A DNA stretch of 64,000 nt from Roseomonas genomospecies 6 (GTDB taxonomy: Bacteria; Pseudomonadota; Alphaproteobacteria; Azospirillales; Azospirillaceae): contig NZ_QOKW01000019.1 of NCBI RefSeq assembly GCF_008365375.1, positions 1 to 64,000 of the forward strand, written 5' to 3'. Shown piece by piece: positions 40,136-51,500 of this stretch. The first letter of the stretch is position 1, and the number at the start of each line of letters is the position of its first letter. A program made the position numbers and the translations under genes. The notes beneath the pieces were generated by a model. It was given only the letters and a program-made list of their open reading frames with translations. It did not search any database and was not told the DNA's origin.

Positions 40136-43124
40136 AGATGGTCTCCTCCGAGCGGCGCTGAACTGTGAGTGTGCCTTCCCAGACGATCAGCGCACCGGCC
40201 TTGCCGGTCACTTGAACTGCGATGGTCTGGCTGGCGGTGTCGGCGATGAAGGTACAGTCACATGGGCTGGCTGTCGTCTCGTCATCGTCCGAGACAGGAA
40301 GGATGCTCCCCCGGATCATGACGTTGCCACCAGCGTTCCGGTACCAGTCCACTCTCTTATGATAGGTCAGGTCCTCCGCGGCCGAGGCGCCGTAGGTCCG
40401 TCCCTTCATTATAATGATGGCGGTTCCCGTCTCGCGCTCGCCCACCGCGATGCGCGGCCCAAGCGCGGTCGGGGTTGCATCGGTCGTCCGGCCAGTGACG
40501 AGCCATGGGCGGAGCGTTGGGCGGGCGCCGCCCGCGGCGATAGCCTCCTTACCGCCCACAGCATCCCCGACGAAACCGACCTCCGTCGCCGTGCCGATCA
40601 GCATGTGCCCACCGCGCAGGGCGACCGACCGCACCGTGTCGCTGGTGGTGGCCCCCAGCACGTCGGCGTCGTAATAGGCCACCCGGCGCAGCCCGGCGAA
40701 GACCGACACCCCGTCGCCGGTGCCGACCGCCAGCCGGCCCGTCAGCGGGTCGCGGTCGAGGGACGCCACCGCGGAACTGGTACCGCCGAGCAGGCACTTG
40801 GCGCCATCAGCTAACAGCGGTCGCTCGTCCTCGCACATGCGGCGGATTTGCGCCGAAGTTGGGGCGTAGGCCCCAGACCGCCACATTGTGAGAGCCGTGC
40901 CGCTATGCAGGGCTCCGCTACCATCTTGGTGGAGCCCATAGCGCAACGTTGCGGCGGCGTTGCTCAGGGACCCTACCGCGGCGGCGGGGGCAGTCGCCTC
41001 CAACGCGCCATTGACCCACAGCTCAATGTTGCCGGTGGCTGCGCGCCTCACAATGCAGACAAAGGCATATGCGGAGGATGTGGCTGGTGACACCGACTGA
41101 ACGGAGGCCGCCGCGCCCGCGCCGTCGCTGATGTCGAACTGATACTTGCCCCCGCCGTTGTACACGAGCCGGTACCATGGCCCGGTCGTCGCATGGCCGC
41201 GCCGCAGAACATATCCTGTCGTCAGGTTGGCAACCCACCCACAGTGGTAGAGATCACCCGTGCCGACATCGAGGTCGGTGCTGGGCGGCTGCTCCAGGTA
41301 GTTCGAAGCGCTGAACCCCGACCACGCCACGACGTCAGCACCCGTCGCGACCGGGTTGCGTTGGAGCGTGCCGTTGACGATCAGGCCCTTTCCCTTGTGG
41401 CTGCGATCTGGGGCGGCGAGGTCGACCTTGACATCGTCCAGCAGCACAGTTTGACCTGCGGCGGCCCCGCCGCCGAACATGATGGCGATGGCGGTCGTCG
41501 GGCCGATGGCCACGAACTGGAAACTGTCCTCGACAGGGGTCGCCGAGGTGGTGCTCGTCCCGGTCGCGATGGCCCCGCTCGACACGCCGCCGGGGTACAC
41601 GTTGATGTTGGCGGTCGGGGCCGACCCCCGGCGCCGCCGCGCCCGGACCACATAGGTTTTCCCGGGCACGGTCGGGAAATCCTTATACGCGCCGATGGGG
41701 TTGCCCGCGAACGTCACCTGGATTTCCCCGGCGACCGACGACACCGCGCCGCCGCCGGACACCCACCCGAGAGTGGCCGATCCATCGTCGGCTAGGACGT
41801 TGGCCGCCGCCACCGGCCCCGTATCCGAATCACAGAGCGTGGCGAGGCGGATACCGCCGCCGCCGGGCATCCATCCTGTGGCGTAGCTGGGAGTGATCAC
41901 CGACGTCATGCTGGCGGAGGGGTTGCCCCAGTCCTCGGCGATCAGGGTGAGCGATTGGTTGGTGCCGCACGCGCCGGGCGCCATTGCCGACACCAGCCCG
42001 GTGCTGGGGCCAAGCACATACGCCGCGCCACCGCCCAGGCTGTTGGCCTGCGCGTAGTCGCGGACCCACGCGCTGTCGGTCTGCGTAGCGTACGGGACCG
42101 GGCCGATCTCAATCAGGCTGCCGCCCGTGCCGAGCGACAGAACCAGGCGGCCATCGGGCAGGAGTTGACCCAGACCGAAACCGCCGGACCGCGTGATATG
42201 CACCACCTGTCCGGTCGGGTGGATCACCGCCGCCCCGGCGCCAGTCGTCACCAGCACCGTGGGAATAGGCATCCCTGCCGCGTCCAGTGGGGCGCCGGGA
42301 TAGACAAGGGCATGCACGCTGTTGATGGCCGTCGCCGGCAAGGCCGCGGAGGCGATGACGGCGCCCTCCTGCAACACCGTGTTGCGCGCCGCGAAGGTGC
42401 CGAGCCGCCGCCGCCGCCCGCCATTGTCGTACCTGTCGCACCAGTCGCCCGTCAGGCTGATGACATGGAGGCCCATGCCCGAGCCGATGTAGATGTAGCC
42501 GTGCAGCGCGAACACACAGGTGATGGGCGCGGCGGAACCGCACAGGACCAGACCATTGCCGGTCGGGTTTGATGCCCTCCAGAGACGAGGCGCGCCGGTT
42601 ACCGGGTCGAGGTCCAGCGCATCGTGGAAATACCACTGCTCCCGCAGCGCGGTGATGGCCACCACCGCAGGAACGTCGCGCTTCACCCCTGCATAGATGC
42701 CCTGGGCCTCATGCCAGTAGGACATGGCGCTGCACCTGCCCGGCTCGTTCCAGCGCCGCCCATCAGCGGCCAGATCGTCCAGGCGGGTGTCGTAGACATA
42801 GACCTGCGCGACCGCCCCCGTGGACAGCAGCGGCTTGTCCAGCGCCGGGAAGGCGAGCGCGCTGGTGCTGCCCATGGTGATCTGCGCCACCAGCTCTTGG
42901 CAGCGCTGGAGGATGGACGCGACGGCCGTCCGCTCCGCCACGAAGTTGATCGAGTTCCACATCGCCGCCATGCCGTTGTAGATCGACACCCCATCCCTCA
43001 GCGACCGAACCCAGTTGGCGAGCGTGCCGCCCTTGCCAGTGTGCCCGTACGGGTTGGTTTCCGGGTGATAGGCGCCGTTGTTGTAGCGCGCCGCCCGGTA
43101 CAGGGCGTCATCCAGTTCGCTCAC
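40122..43124 (-). CDS. Tail fibre/tip protein with lectin-like domain
   Basis: A 1000-residue protein, probably the receptor-binding component. The N-terminal 60 residues are short and conserved-looking (LDDALYRAARYNNGAYHPE). Residues 100-480 are rich in short beta-strands with glycine turns, like a beta-propeller. Residues about 500-610 resemble a carbohydrate-binding jelly roll (AYKDFPTVPGKTYVVRARRR, LLDDVKVD), and residues about 620-775 resemble a LamG/concanavalin domain (KYQFDISDG, NIELWVNGALEATAP). GTG at 43124 is chosen because GGAGG lies seven bases upstream and it overlaps the preceding stop (GTGA). Confidence 0.75.
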   Translation of the reverse strand: MSELDDALYRAARYNNGAYHPETNPYGHTGKGGTLANWVRSLRDGVSIYNGMAAMWNSINFVAERTAVASILQRCQELVAQITMGSTSALAFPALDKPLLSTGAVAQVYVYDTRLDDLAADGRRWNEPGRCSAMSYWHEAQGIYAGVKRDVPAVVAITALREQWYFHDALDLDPVTGAPRLWRASNPTGNGLVLCGSAAPITCVFALHGYIYIGSGMGLHVISLTGDWCDRYDNGGRRRRLGTFAARNTVLQEGAVIASAALPATAINSVHALVYPGAPLDAAGMPIPTVLVTTGAGAAVIHPTGQVVHITRSGGFGLGQLLPDGRLVLSLGTGGSLIEIGPVPYATQTDSAWVRDYAQANSLGGGAAYVLGPSTGLVSAMAPGACGTNQSLTLIAEDWGNPSASMTSVITPSYATGWMPGGGGIRLATLCDSDTGPVAAANVLADDGSATLGWVSGGGAVSSVAGEIQVTFAGNPIGAYKDFPTVPGKTYVVRARRRRGSAPTANINVYPGGVSSGAIATGTSTTSATPVEDSFQFVAIGPTTAIAIMFGGGAAAGQTVLLDDVKVDLAAPDRSHKGKGLIVNGTLQRNPVATGADVVAWSGFSASNYLEQPPSTDLDVGTGDLYHCGWVANLTTGYVLRRGHATTGPWYRLVYNGGGKYQFDISDGAGAAASVQSVSPATSSAYAFVCIVRRAATGNIELWVNGALEATAPAAAVGSLSNAAATLRYGLHQDGSGALHSGTALTMWRSGAYAPTSAQIRRMCEDERPLLADGAKCLLGGTSSAVASLDRDPLTGRLAVGTGDGVSVFAGLRRVAYYDADVLGATTSDTVRSVALRGGHMLIGTATEVGFVGDAVGGKEAIAAGGARPTLRPWLVTGRTTDATPTALGPRIAVGERETGTAIIIMKGRTYGASAAEDLTYHKRVDWYRNAGGNVMIRGSILPVSDDDETTASPCDCTFIADTASQTIAVQVTGKAGALIVWEGTLTVQRRSEETIYAAQ

Positions 43125-43981
43125 GAGAATTCCTCCAAATTCAGGGTGCTGTCCGCCCAGCCACCGGCGCCCCACCGCCGGCCGGCCTTGGTGATCCGCG
43201 CCAGGAAGCCGTAGAGGAAGCAGGCCGCCGGATCGTCGCGGTCCGGTATCCACGCGATGGGGGATAAGCCCCGCCCGCTCCGCACGATGGTGACGATCTG
43301 GTCGATCAGCCCCGGCTCCACCGACGCCAACGGCAGGGTCGCCGTCCGGCCAGCGGTGCCCGGCTCCGCGATCACCCGGCCCGCCTCGCGGCGCGTGCTG
43401 ACGCCCGTGTCGTCATCCACCGTGCTGTCGATCTGCAAGTCGAAGAACACCCCGTCGCCCAGCCACAGGTGATCGACCTCCACATAGCCGGCCGCCGTCC
43501 CGGTCGGCGTCAACCCAGCGCTCCACATGCGCCATTCGAACGACAGGCCATAGATCGACGGCGGGAACAGGTAGACGTTGGCCGGCCAGGACCGCCACGC
43601 TTCCGGATACAGGCCGCCGGAGAACTTACGCGGATCTTCGAAGGGCAGATCGGCGGGGTCGAACAGCGGCTCGATCACCGCCACGCGCCCGCTGGTCCAC
43701 GCCAGCTCCGAATAGTCCCCGTTCGCATAGATCAGCAGCTCGTGCGTGTCGGTCTGATCAAGGTTGGTGTCGTACAGGCCGGCGAAGCTGCACAACTCCG
43801 GTTCGTCCCACCGGCCCCGCAACACCCGCGGCGCCCCCTCCACACCCGCGCCGATGGACCGCGCCCGCACGCCGTCCGGCTCGGCCAGCAGGTCCACCGA
43901 CGCGGCCGGGTCCCAGCCCTCTGGGTCCAGCGTCGCCGTGAGGGCGGCATTCCGGCCCGCGATCATCGCCTCGTGCGCCAT
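43121..43981 (-). CDS. Phage tail-tip structural protein
   Basis: A 286-residue protein rich in beta-strands, tryptophan and aspartate. It lies between the 515-residue tail-tip gene and the fibre gene, overlapping each by one to four bases, in the slot where siphophages encode distal tail or hub proteins. Its length and pattern recall the DUF2163/BR0599-like tail proteins of Mu-like and GTA-like tails, but I cannot confirm the family by eye. No catalytic motif is seen. Confidence 0.6.
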   Translation of the reverse strand: MAHEAMIAGRNAALTATLDPEGWDPAASVDLLAEPDGVRARSIGAGVEGAPRVLRGRWDEPELCSFAGLYDTNLDQTDTHELLIYANGDYSELAWTSGRVAVIEPLFDPADLPFEDPRKFSGGLYPEAWRSWPANVYLFPPSIYGLSFEWRMWSAGLTPTGTAAGYVEVDHLWLGDGVFFDLQIDSTVDDDTGVSTRREAGRVIAEPGTAGRTATLPLASVEPGLIDQIVTIVRSGRGLSPIAWIPDRDDPAACFLYGFLARITKAGRRWGAGGWADSTLNLEEFS

Positions 43982-45528
43982 CAGACCGTGCCCTCCGGGA
44001 TCACCACCAGCGCGTTGTCCACGCCGGCCAAGTCCACCTGCACCTCCACCACGCGGGCCACCGGCCCGCCGACGAACACCGGGTGCGACGGGTCGATCAC
44101 CCGGACGACTTGACCGATGCGTTCGGTCGGCAGCCTCCGCATGGGCAGGCGATAGCGTCCGGGCGGGCTGAAGGCGTCGTCGCGGCGGCCCACCGCTTCC
44201 ACCGCCGCCGCGCTGGCCGTCGCCAGAAGCGTGTCATCCGTCACCTCGCGGGGGATCGGGCAGGCCGCGGTGATGGCCGGATCGTCCGGGGTGACCTCGT
44301 CCAGCCATTCCGCCATCAGCGCCGCCCTTTCCTCCGGCGGCACCTCCGCCAGGATCTCCGACGCGGTCAGAACCTTCGCGTTGTGGGAGTGGCGCAGCCG
44401 CACGCGGCGGGCTGGCACGCCGGTGACGCGGGGTTCGGTCACCGCCTGCACGAAGTCGATGCCGGCCCGCAGCGTCGCCGACGCGGCTGAGCCAGCGGCC
44501 GGGCGTCCCCGCAGCGCGAAGGTCAGGAGGCCCAGCGGCCCGAAATACCAGTTCGCGCGGACGGCCCGCGTCAGATCATCCAGCGCCGACCGCAGCGGCG
44601 TCGTGTCGCCGGCGGCCAACCACATCTGCACCGGCAGCCCGGCGCCGACGCCGGCCGCCGCGACGGCGTCGATCTCCGCCGCGCCCAGCGCACCGCTGTG
44701 GCGGGCCAGCCAAGCGCCGACTGCGGCGGCCGTCTCGATCAGCGCGCCGCTGCCGTCCACCACGCCATCGGCGGCGCAGGTGATCGTTCCGACGTCGCCC
44801 GGACCGACCCAGGCCAGCCCCCGCGTCGCGTCCTGGCTCCACTGACCGGACGCCGGCGTGCCGGTGACCTCGGTCCAGCGGCGACCGCGCGACCGCACCT
44901 CCCGGTACCCACCCATCGGGAGGCCCTGGCTGACGCTGAACAGGTGGCAGCCGTTGGTCGCGTCGATCCCCAGGTATGTCGGTTCGAAATGGCGGTGGCG
45001 GCCGATCAGCAGCTCCTTGCCCTTGCCCTTCAGCGCCGCCGGGCCTTCCAGCCCGCCCGTGCCCGCGTAGCTCGCCGGCCCCGCCGCCCGCATGTCGAAG
45101 TCGGCGGCCCGGTCGCGCGGTCGCAGCACGCGGCTGTAGGAGCGGCGCTCCACTTCGCCGACCGTCAAGACGGCCAGCGGCACCGCGGCGGAAAAGGGTT
45201 GTCCGGCGCGAATGGCGAACAGTTCCAGCGGCCAGCCGACGATGCGCATCCCGTCCAGCAGCGCCGTCAGGCGGGGGGTGCCGTGTCGGTCGCTGCTGGG
45301 CGGCGTCTCTGACAGCGTCAGCTCGCCGACCTCGACCTTCGTCGCCCCGTCGCTCTCGCCCGGCGCGGTGGCCGCCAACGTCCAGCCGCCGGCCGGGCGC
45401 AGCAACGGCCACCAGGGCGTGGGATCGGCGGGGTCCTGATAGGCCGCGGTCGCCAGCCGCACCACGCGGGGCGCGGCGGTCGGCAGGTGCCAGCCATGCT
45501 GACGGGCCAGAATGATGAGGTCGTTCAT
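43981..45528 (-). CDS. Phage tail-tip protein after the tape measure
   Basis: A 515-residue protein, not assigned to a named family. The N-terminal 110 residues contain several short strands and a conserved-looking WWPLLRPAGGWTL element; the middle holds GWPLELFAIRAGQPF and LTVGEVERRSYSR; the C-terminal part has PPGRYRLPMRRLPTERIGQVV. Its start overlaps the tape measure stop (ATGA), and GAGGGCGG precedes it. Position just after the tape measure suggests a distal tail or baseplate-hub component. Confidence 0.62.
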   Translation of the reverse strand: MNDLIILARQHGWHLPTAAPRVVRLATAAYQDPADPTPWWPLLRPAGGWTLAATAPGESDGATKVEVGELTLSETPPSSDRHGTPRLTALLDGMRIVGWPLELFAIRAGQPFSAAVPLAVLTVGEVERRSYSRVLRPRDRAADFDMRAAGPASYAGTGGLEGPAALKGKGKELLIGRHRHFEPTYLGIDATNGCHLFSVSQGLPMGGYREVRSRGRRWTEVTGTPASGQWSQDATRGLAWVGPGDVGTITCAADGVVDGSGALIETAAAVGAWLARHSGALGAAEIDAVAAAGVGAGLPVQMWLAAGDTTPLRSALDDLTRAVRANWYFGPLGLLTFALRGRPAAGSAASATLRAGIDFVQAVTEPRVTGVPARRVRLRHSHNAKVLTASEILAEVPPEERAALMAEWLDEVTPDDPAITAACPIPREVTDDTLLATASAAAVEAVGRRDDAFSPPGRYRLPMRRLPTERIGQVVRVIDPSHPVFVGGPVARVVEVQVDLAGVDNALVVIPEGTV

Positions 45529-48500
45529 ATGACCGCCCTCCGCCCGCTGGCGAGGGCGCGGAGCTGCTGCTCCTGCCGCTCCGCCACGCCGATCTGATCC
45601 TCCGCGATCCCGGTCACAAGCTGACGGTCCCGCGCCGCATCCTCGCGCCGCTCCCGGCGCAGCTCGGCCAGCTCGGATACCATCCGGTCCATGGACCGGG
45701 CCATGACCAAGCTGTCCGAGACGTCGGCCGCCGACCGCGTCACCGTCATCGTCACCATCGGCGCCGGAGCGCCCGCCGCGGTCATCGTCCGCGCCACATT
45801 GTTGTTGGCAGCAACCAGACCGCCACCTTCGTAGGCGCGGATCGCCGAGGGCGGCCGGCGGTGTTCCCTGATGTATTCGAGGATGGGGAGAGTGTCCGGC
45901 GTGACCGCTGGCGTCGGCGTCACGAACTCGCCGCCCGCGACCATGATCGGACTGCCGTCCGGGTACAGCGCCAGCACGCTGTCCACGCCCTTGATGCCGT
46001 TGTCCACCAAGCCGCCGGACTGGTAGCGCCCAACGATCCCACCGTTCTGGAACGTCCGCCCCTCTCGGATGCCGTCCGTGTAGTAGTGATGCGTCGGGTC
46101 CCAAGCCGTCCAGCTCGACCACGCATCCGCCAAGTCAGCGTACGTGGCGAGGTATTGGGCCTCACGGGTCGTCAGGACATGAGGGCTGGCGCCGAACGTC
46201 TGGTTCGCGCCCCAGGACCAATTGGCGGTGATCGCCCGTACGACGTTCAGCAAGCCGCTGTGAATGATCCGCCCGAGATCGTCCAGTTGCTTGATCAGGA
46301 CGCTGGTGGTCTGAAGTTGCAACGCCTGGAAGCCGCTGGTCAGGTCGCGCATGGCCGCGGTGGTGACCGTTTCCGACACGTCCCGCTTGACCGTCTCCGT
46401 GACTGTGCGGGTGGCGTTGCCGGGCAGAGTGATTGGCGTCCAAGCGGCGATGGCGTCGCCGTTGAGCGTCCGCGACAGCAGCTCCGCCAACTCCCGCTGA
46501 TCGTCCGCCGGCAACGCGGCGAAGTCGAACTGATCCACCTGAACGTTGTTGCGGTAACGGCCCATGACCTCCGTCAGAAGGCGGCGGTCATCCTCCGGCA
46601 TCTGGGACCAGTCGAATTCATCGACCAGGACCCGGTTGCCGTAGCGCTCCATCAGTTCGGCAAGCCGGCGGGTCGCGTCCGGCGCGATGGTCGAGAATTG
46701 CAGGGCCGGCACCACAACGCCGCCCTGGTTCCGGGTCAGGATCTCGTCCAACACCCGCTGGGCGTCCGCCGGCAGCGACGAATAGGACAGATCGGCGACC
46801 GCCTGATTGCGGTCATAGCGGGTGAGGATCTCCGACAGCCGGCGCTGATCGTCGGGCGCCAGCGTTGTGAAATCCAGGCTATCGACCAGCAGCGCCCCAC
46901 GGTAGCGGGACAGCACCTCCGCCAGATCACGCTGCGCGGCGGGCGGCAGGGCCGTGAACGCGAACCGTTCGACCGCCGCATCCCCATGCAGGCGACGCAG
47001 CGTCTCGATCACGTCGCGCCGCGCTGCCGCCGGCACGGCGGTGAAGTCCAGCACGGTCACCGGCTGGCCGCCCTGGATGCGGGTCAGGGCTTCGGCGATC
47101 ACGCGCTGTCCGGCAGCCGGGATGGCGGTGAAGTCAAAGCCCTGGGACGCCAGGGTCACCAGCTGTTCCACGATTTTGCGGACCGCCGGGTCAACCCGCT
47201 GAAGCACCGCAGGTTCGTACACCTCCAAAATGCGCCCCTTCAGGTCGAGGTTGGCGCTGATATCGGACGGCAGGGCGGCCAAAGCCTCCAACACCCGCTG
47301 CTGCCAAGTCTGAACCGCCGGCAGGGAACGGACGCTCTGCTCATAGGCCCGCAGCATCGCCGTCGTCTCGGCGGAGCCGGCGCCATAGACCGCGTCGTAT
47401 GTGTCCTCCGCGGTCTGCCGTGTCGTGGTCAGCCGGCGCAGCGCCTCTTCGGCGACGGTCGGATCGTTGGAACGGGCCAGGGCCAGGTCGCGGCGCAGCA
47501 TGCTGTCCACGGCCGCGATCCGCTGTTCCGCCGTCAGGCCGGTGGACCCGTCCGCGCGCTTGCGGTCGAGGTCGGACAGCACGTCGCCGGCCGCCGACAT
47601 GGTGCGCTCCAGCGCCGCCGCCCGCTCCGTCGCCGCCGCCGCGTCCTGCTTCGCGGCCAGGGCCGCCCGCTGCAACGCCTGCACGCGCTCCATCTCGGCA
47701 CGGACGCCGGCGTCGGTCACCCGCGCCAAGGCATCGCGCTGCTGGATCTCCAACACCCGGCGGTCGTAGGCGTCCTGCGACAGCTGCCCCAGCTCCACCC
47801 GCGCCTGCATCTCCTGCAAGGCCAAGTCGCCCATGACCTGTTCGCGCACCTGGCTGGCGCGCAGTTCGGCGAATGCCGCGCCAGTGGTTTCGCCCATGCC
47901 ACGCAGGATGGCGGCGGCCTCGGTCAAGCGTTGCAGGCCCTCAATCCCGTCGCCGGCCGCGTTGACGATGGCGGACAGTTGGGCGCCCAGCAGCTCCATT
48001 GCCGGCTGAGGCGACAGCCCCGCCCCCATCAGGGCAATGGACGCCTTGCGCCAGCTCTCGATGGCGCTTTGGATCTGATCGACGACGCCCAGGCCCTTCA
48101 GACCCCGCCCGGCAGCCGCAAACATGCGGGTGGTGGCCTGTTCCAGGCTCGAAACCATACCGTCCGTGGTCAATCCGAGTTCGGCGGCCCGGTCCCGCGA
48201 CGTCTGGAACTGCACGGACATAGCTGTCAGCGTTTCACTGAACTGGTCAGCGCTCGGTTTCGCGGCATCATCGAACAGGTGCGCAAAGTCGCTGGCGGCG
48301 AAGGTCAGGTTGCTGACCACCTCCTCCACGGGCTTCCCAACCGAGGCCACCAGCGCACGACGGACATTCTCTGCAACGTACTTGTTGTCTTTGTTGACGT
48401 ACTCGGTGGCCCCATCTTCGATCACCATGGTCAGCACGTCGCCGAATAGAGAGGTCAGCGCTGCCGTCTGGTCACTGAAATCTTTCTTCTGGCCCCGCAT

Positions 48501-51500
48501 CTGCGTGGTGTAGCGGCCATCCTTCTCCATCAAGCTGATCGCCGCCACGTTCTCCATCAGCGTGGCGTTCTTGATACCGGCCGCGTTCATAAGGCTGTTG
48601 AGGGCGGTTGCGATGGCGTCGGTGACGCCCTTGGTCTTGCCGAGGTCCCCGCCGTTGTCGGCCGCCGCCTCGCCGGTCTTCCAGGACCCGTCTTGAAGCG
48701 TCAGGTTGGAACGGGAATTCGGGCCGACGCTCGCCTTCTGCGTGCCCAGCATGCCCATGACAGCACCAAGGATCGCGCCCGCAGCGATGCCCCACGGCCC
48801 GAAGGCCGACCCCATCATCATGTAGGAGGCCAAGCCACCCGCCACGGCCCCGCTTGCACCACCGGCGACCTTGCTGTTGGTTGCGGTCCCGACGAGCCCA
48901 CCAACGATCCCGCCCGCCGCAGCACCGGCACCGACGCCGGAAGCCAGCGATGACAGCCCCGTTCCGGAGGCGACTTGGCCTCCAACGACAGACTGCGCGC
49001 CGCCGCCGGTCAGCATGCCGCTGCCAACACCACCGGCACCTCCGGACGCCATCAGCGGTGTCGCCGGCACCGTGGCCGCCGTGCCAATGCCCAGGTTGGT
49101 TGCCCCCCAGGTGTCGATAGCACCGGTAATGCTACCGCCCGCTCCGGTCAGTCCCAGCTTGTCACCGGCCCAGCCCATGGCCTTGCTGGTGGCCCAGTTC
49201 ATCCCGGCGTTGCCGGCTTGCCCCATGAGGCCGCCTGCCCCCGCCCCACCAGCCGGCGCCTGGATGCCGAACAGGCCGGGCACGGCGCCCACCACCGTCT
49301 GGACAATGGGCATGATAAACTTGGTGGACGCGATCTCAATCGCCATCCGCTTCAGCAGATTGCGCCACCAGTCGAGAATGGAGCCGCCCTTCTCGAACAT
49401 CTTGGCGGCCAAGTCGTCGCTGATCCGTCGCGACGTCTCCCGGACGTCGTTCTGGAACCGGATGATGTCCTGCCGGTCCAACAGCACCGCCTTCTTGCGC
49501 AGCAGCGCCTGGATGTCCTCTTCGGTTTTCGTCGGAAACTGCTCGCGGATGTCCAGCTCATAGCGCAGCAGCTCTATGGTCCGCTGGCGTTGCGCCTCGC
49601 TCACGTCGGCCAGGGCAACTTCCGCCTGGGCGAGTTGAAGCTCACGGTCGCGCGCTCGGCTTTCCCGGTTGTAGCCCTGCGTTTCCTGCCACTTCGCCAG
49701 CTCGGCGGTCTTGGCGGCGATGGCCTTGGCACGGTCGCTGTCGGCCTTGACGCCTTCCCTTTCGACCTGCGCCGCGACCTGGTTGCGGATCGTCGTTTCG
49801 GCGACGGCCTTGGCACTCTCGCCTTCTGCCGCAGCCAGGGCCTTCGTCGCGGCGATCTGCGCGTCCAGATCGCGGTCAAACTGCGCGGCGGCCAACGCCC
49901 GGCGGGCGGCGGCCTCTTCGGTCAGGCGCCGCGCCAGCTCCGAACGTTCCCCGGCACCGACGCGAAGCGTCTCATTCTCGATCTGGTGCCGCAGCGTGGT
50001 TTCAGCGACCGCCGCCCCGCCCCGGCGCGTCGCTTCGGCCAGTTCGAGCATCTGGCGCGCCTGCCGGCTGCTGACGGTCGCCGCCTCGCCGGCCTGTCCG
50101 GCCAGGCCCGCCATCTCCTCTCGAAGCACCGCCTGGGAATAGGCCGCCTTGTCGGCCTGCACGATTACGCCGTCGCGCAGCGCCTCGGCCACCTTCAGGT
50201 TCGCCCGCGCGTTGGCGACTGCCGCCGGGTTGCCGCTGGCCTGCGCCCGCGCCAGGGCCTCCGCCGCCTCGGCCGCCTCGCGCGTCAGCCGGACCTGCTC
50301 CGCCGAGTTCGCCGCCCGGTTCTTGGCGTAGGCGCCCGTCAGGTTGATGGCCTCGTCGTCGGTCAGCTTGCGGCCCTTGTCCTGCTCCGCTTTTTCTAGC
50401 GCCTGATAGAGGCCGCGGAACTTCGGAGCCACGCCCAGCGCCGCGGTTTCACGGTTCATGGCGGCGACGGCCGCCGTCACCGGGTCCAACTTCTCGCGGA
50501 GCTGGTCGAGGATGAAGGCCGCGTCGGCCGCACTGATCCCCAGCTTCTTCAGCTGGTCGGGCGGCAACGCGAGAACTTTGGTCAGCGTTTCGGTCTGGGC
50601 GCGAAGATCGGCTTCCGACTTGGTCAGCAAGCCGTTCTTGGTGATGACCAGATCGACCGCGTCGGCGGCCAAGCCCAGCTTGCCAGCCAGCTTGTCCAGC
50701 GCCACCGCTGCCGGGTCCGCGCCACCATCGGACGCCATGCCCCACATCTGAGCCCAACCGTCGCCGGCATCGCCCAGAGCGGCCCGCAGCTGTTGCAGCC
50801 GCGCCAGAGCCGCGTCGATCCGCTTTTCGACGTCGGCCAGATCGCGGTCCGTCACCTCCAGGTTGCGGCGGGCATAGACGCCGCTGGCCCCGTTCGCGTA
50901 GCGCTGACGCTTCGCTTCCAGCCCCGCCCGCTCGGCCAGCAGATCGTCAAGGTTCGTCGTCTCGCGCATCAGCGAGACCTGGTTGGAGCGGCGCTCCGCC
51001 GCCTCGATCTCCTTGTTGACGCGGTTGAGGGCCGCTGCCGCGCTTTCCACCAGGTTGACCCAGCCGGGCAGGATCATCTTGCCCAGCTCGGCCTTGGCCC
51101 GCTGGCTGGCGTTCTCCATCCGCGCATAGGCAGCTTCGACGGACCCCGCGGCCTTCTCCGCTTCACCCGCATAGCCCCGCAGGGCCTTGATCAAGGTGTC
51201 GCGGAACATCTCGCTGGTGACGCGGCCTTCGCCCACCAACCGACGGAACCCTCCGCCCGGCAGGCCCGCGGCGCGGTCCAGATCCATCAGGATGCCCGGC
51301 AGCGGTTCGACAACCTGGTTCAGCTCCTCCATCTGAACCACCGGCGACGCGAGGGCCTGCGACAGGCCATACATCACATCGCCCATGCGCCCGACGTCGG
51401 CCGCGAACTTGACCTGGGCGTTCGCCAGCCCTTCGGTCAGCTCGCGCGACTGCTGGATGGTGACCAGCCCGGAGCGGGCCAGAGACAGCAGCCGGGTGTA

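Noticed and set aside
46440..47135. Possible CRISPR or intergenic repeat array
   Set aside because: The 87-bp units are coding, diverged in DNA, without constant repeats and spacers; they form a protein repeat.
45861..48449. Long plus-strand open frame opposite the tape measure gene
   Set aside because: Antisense shadow: composition is Arg/Gln/His-rich without domain features, and it spans the repeat region whose conserved pattern exists only in the minus-strand protein.
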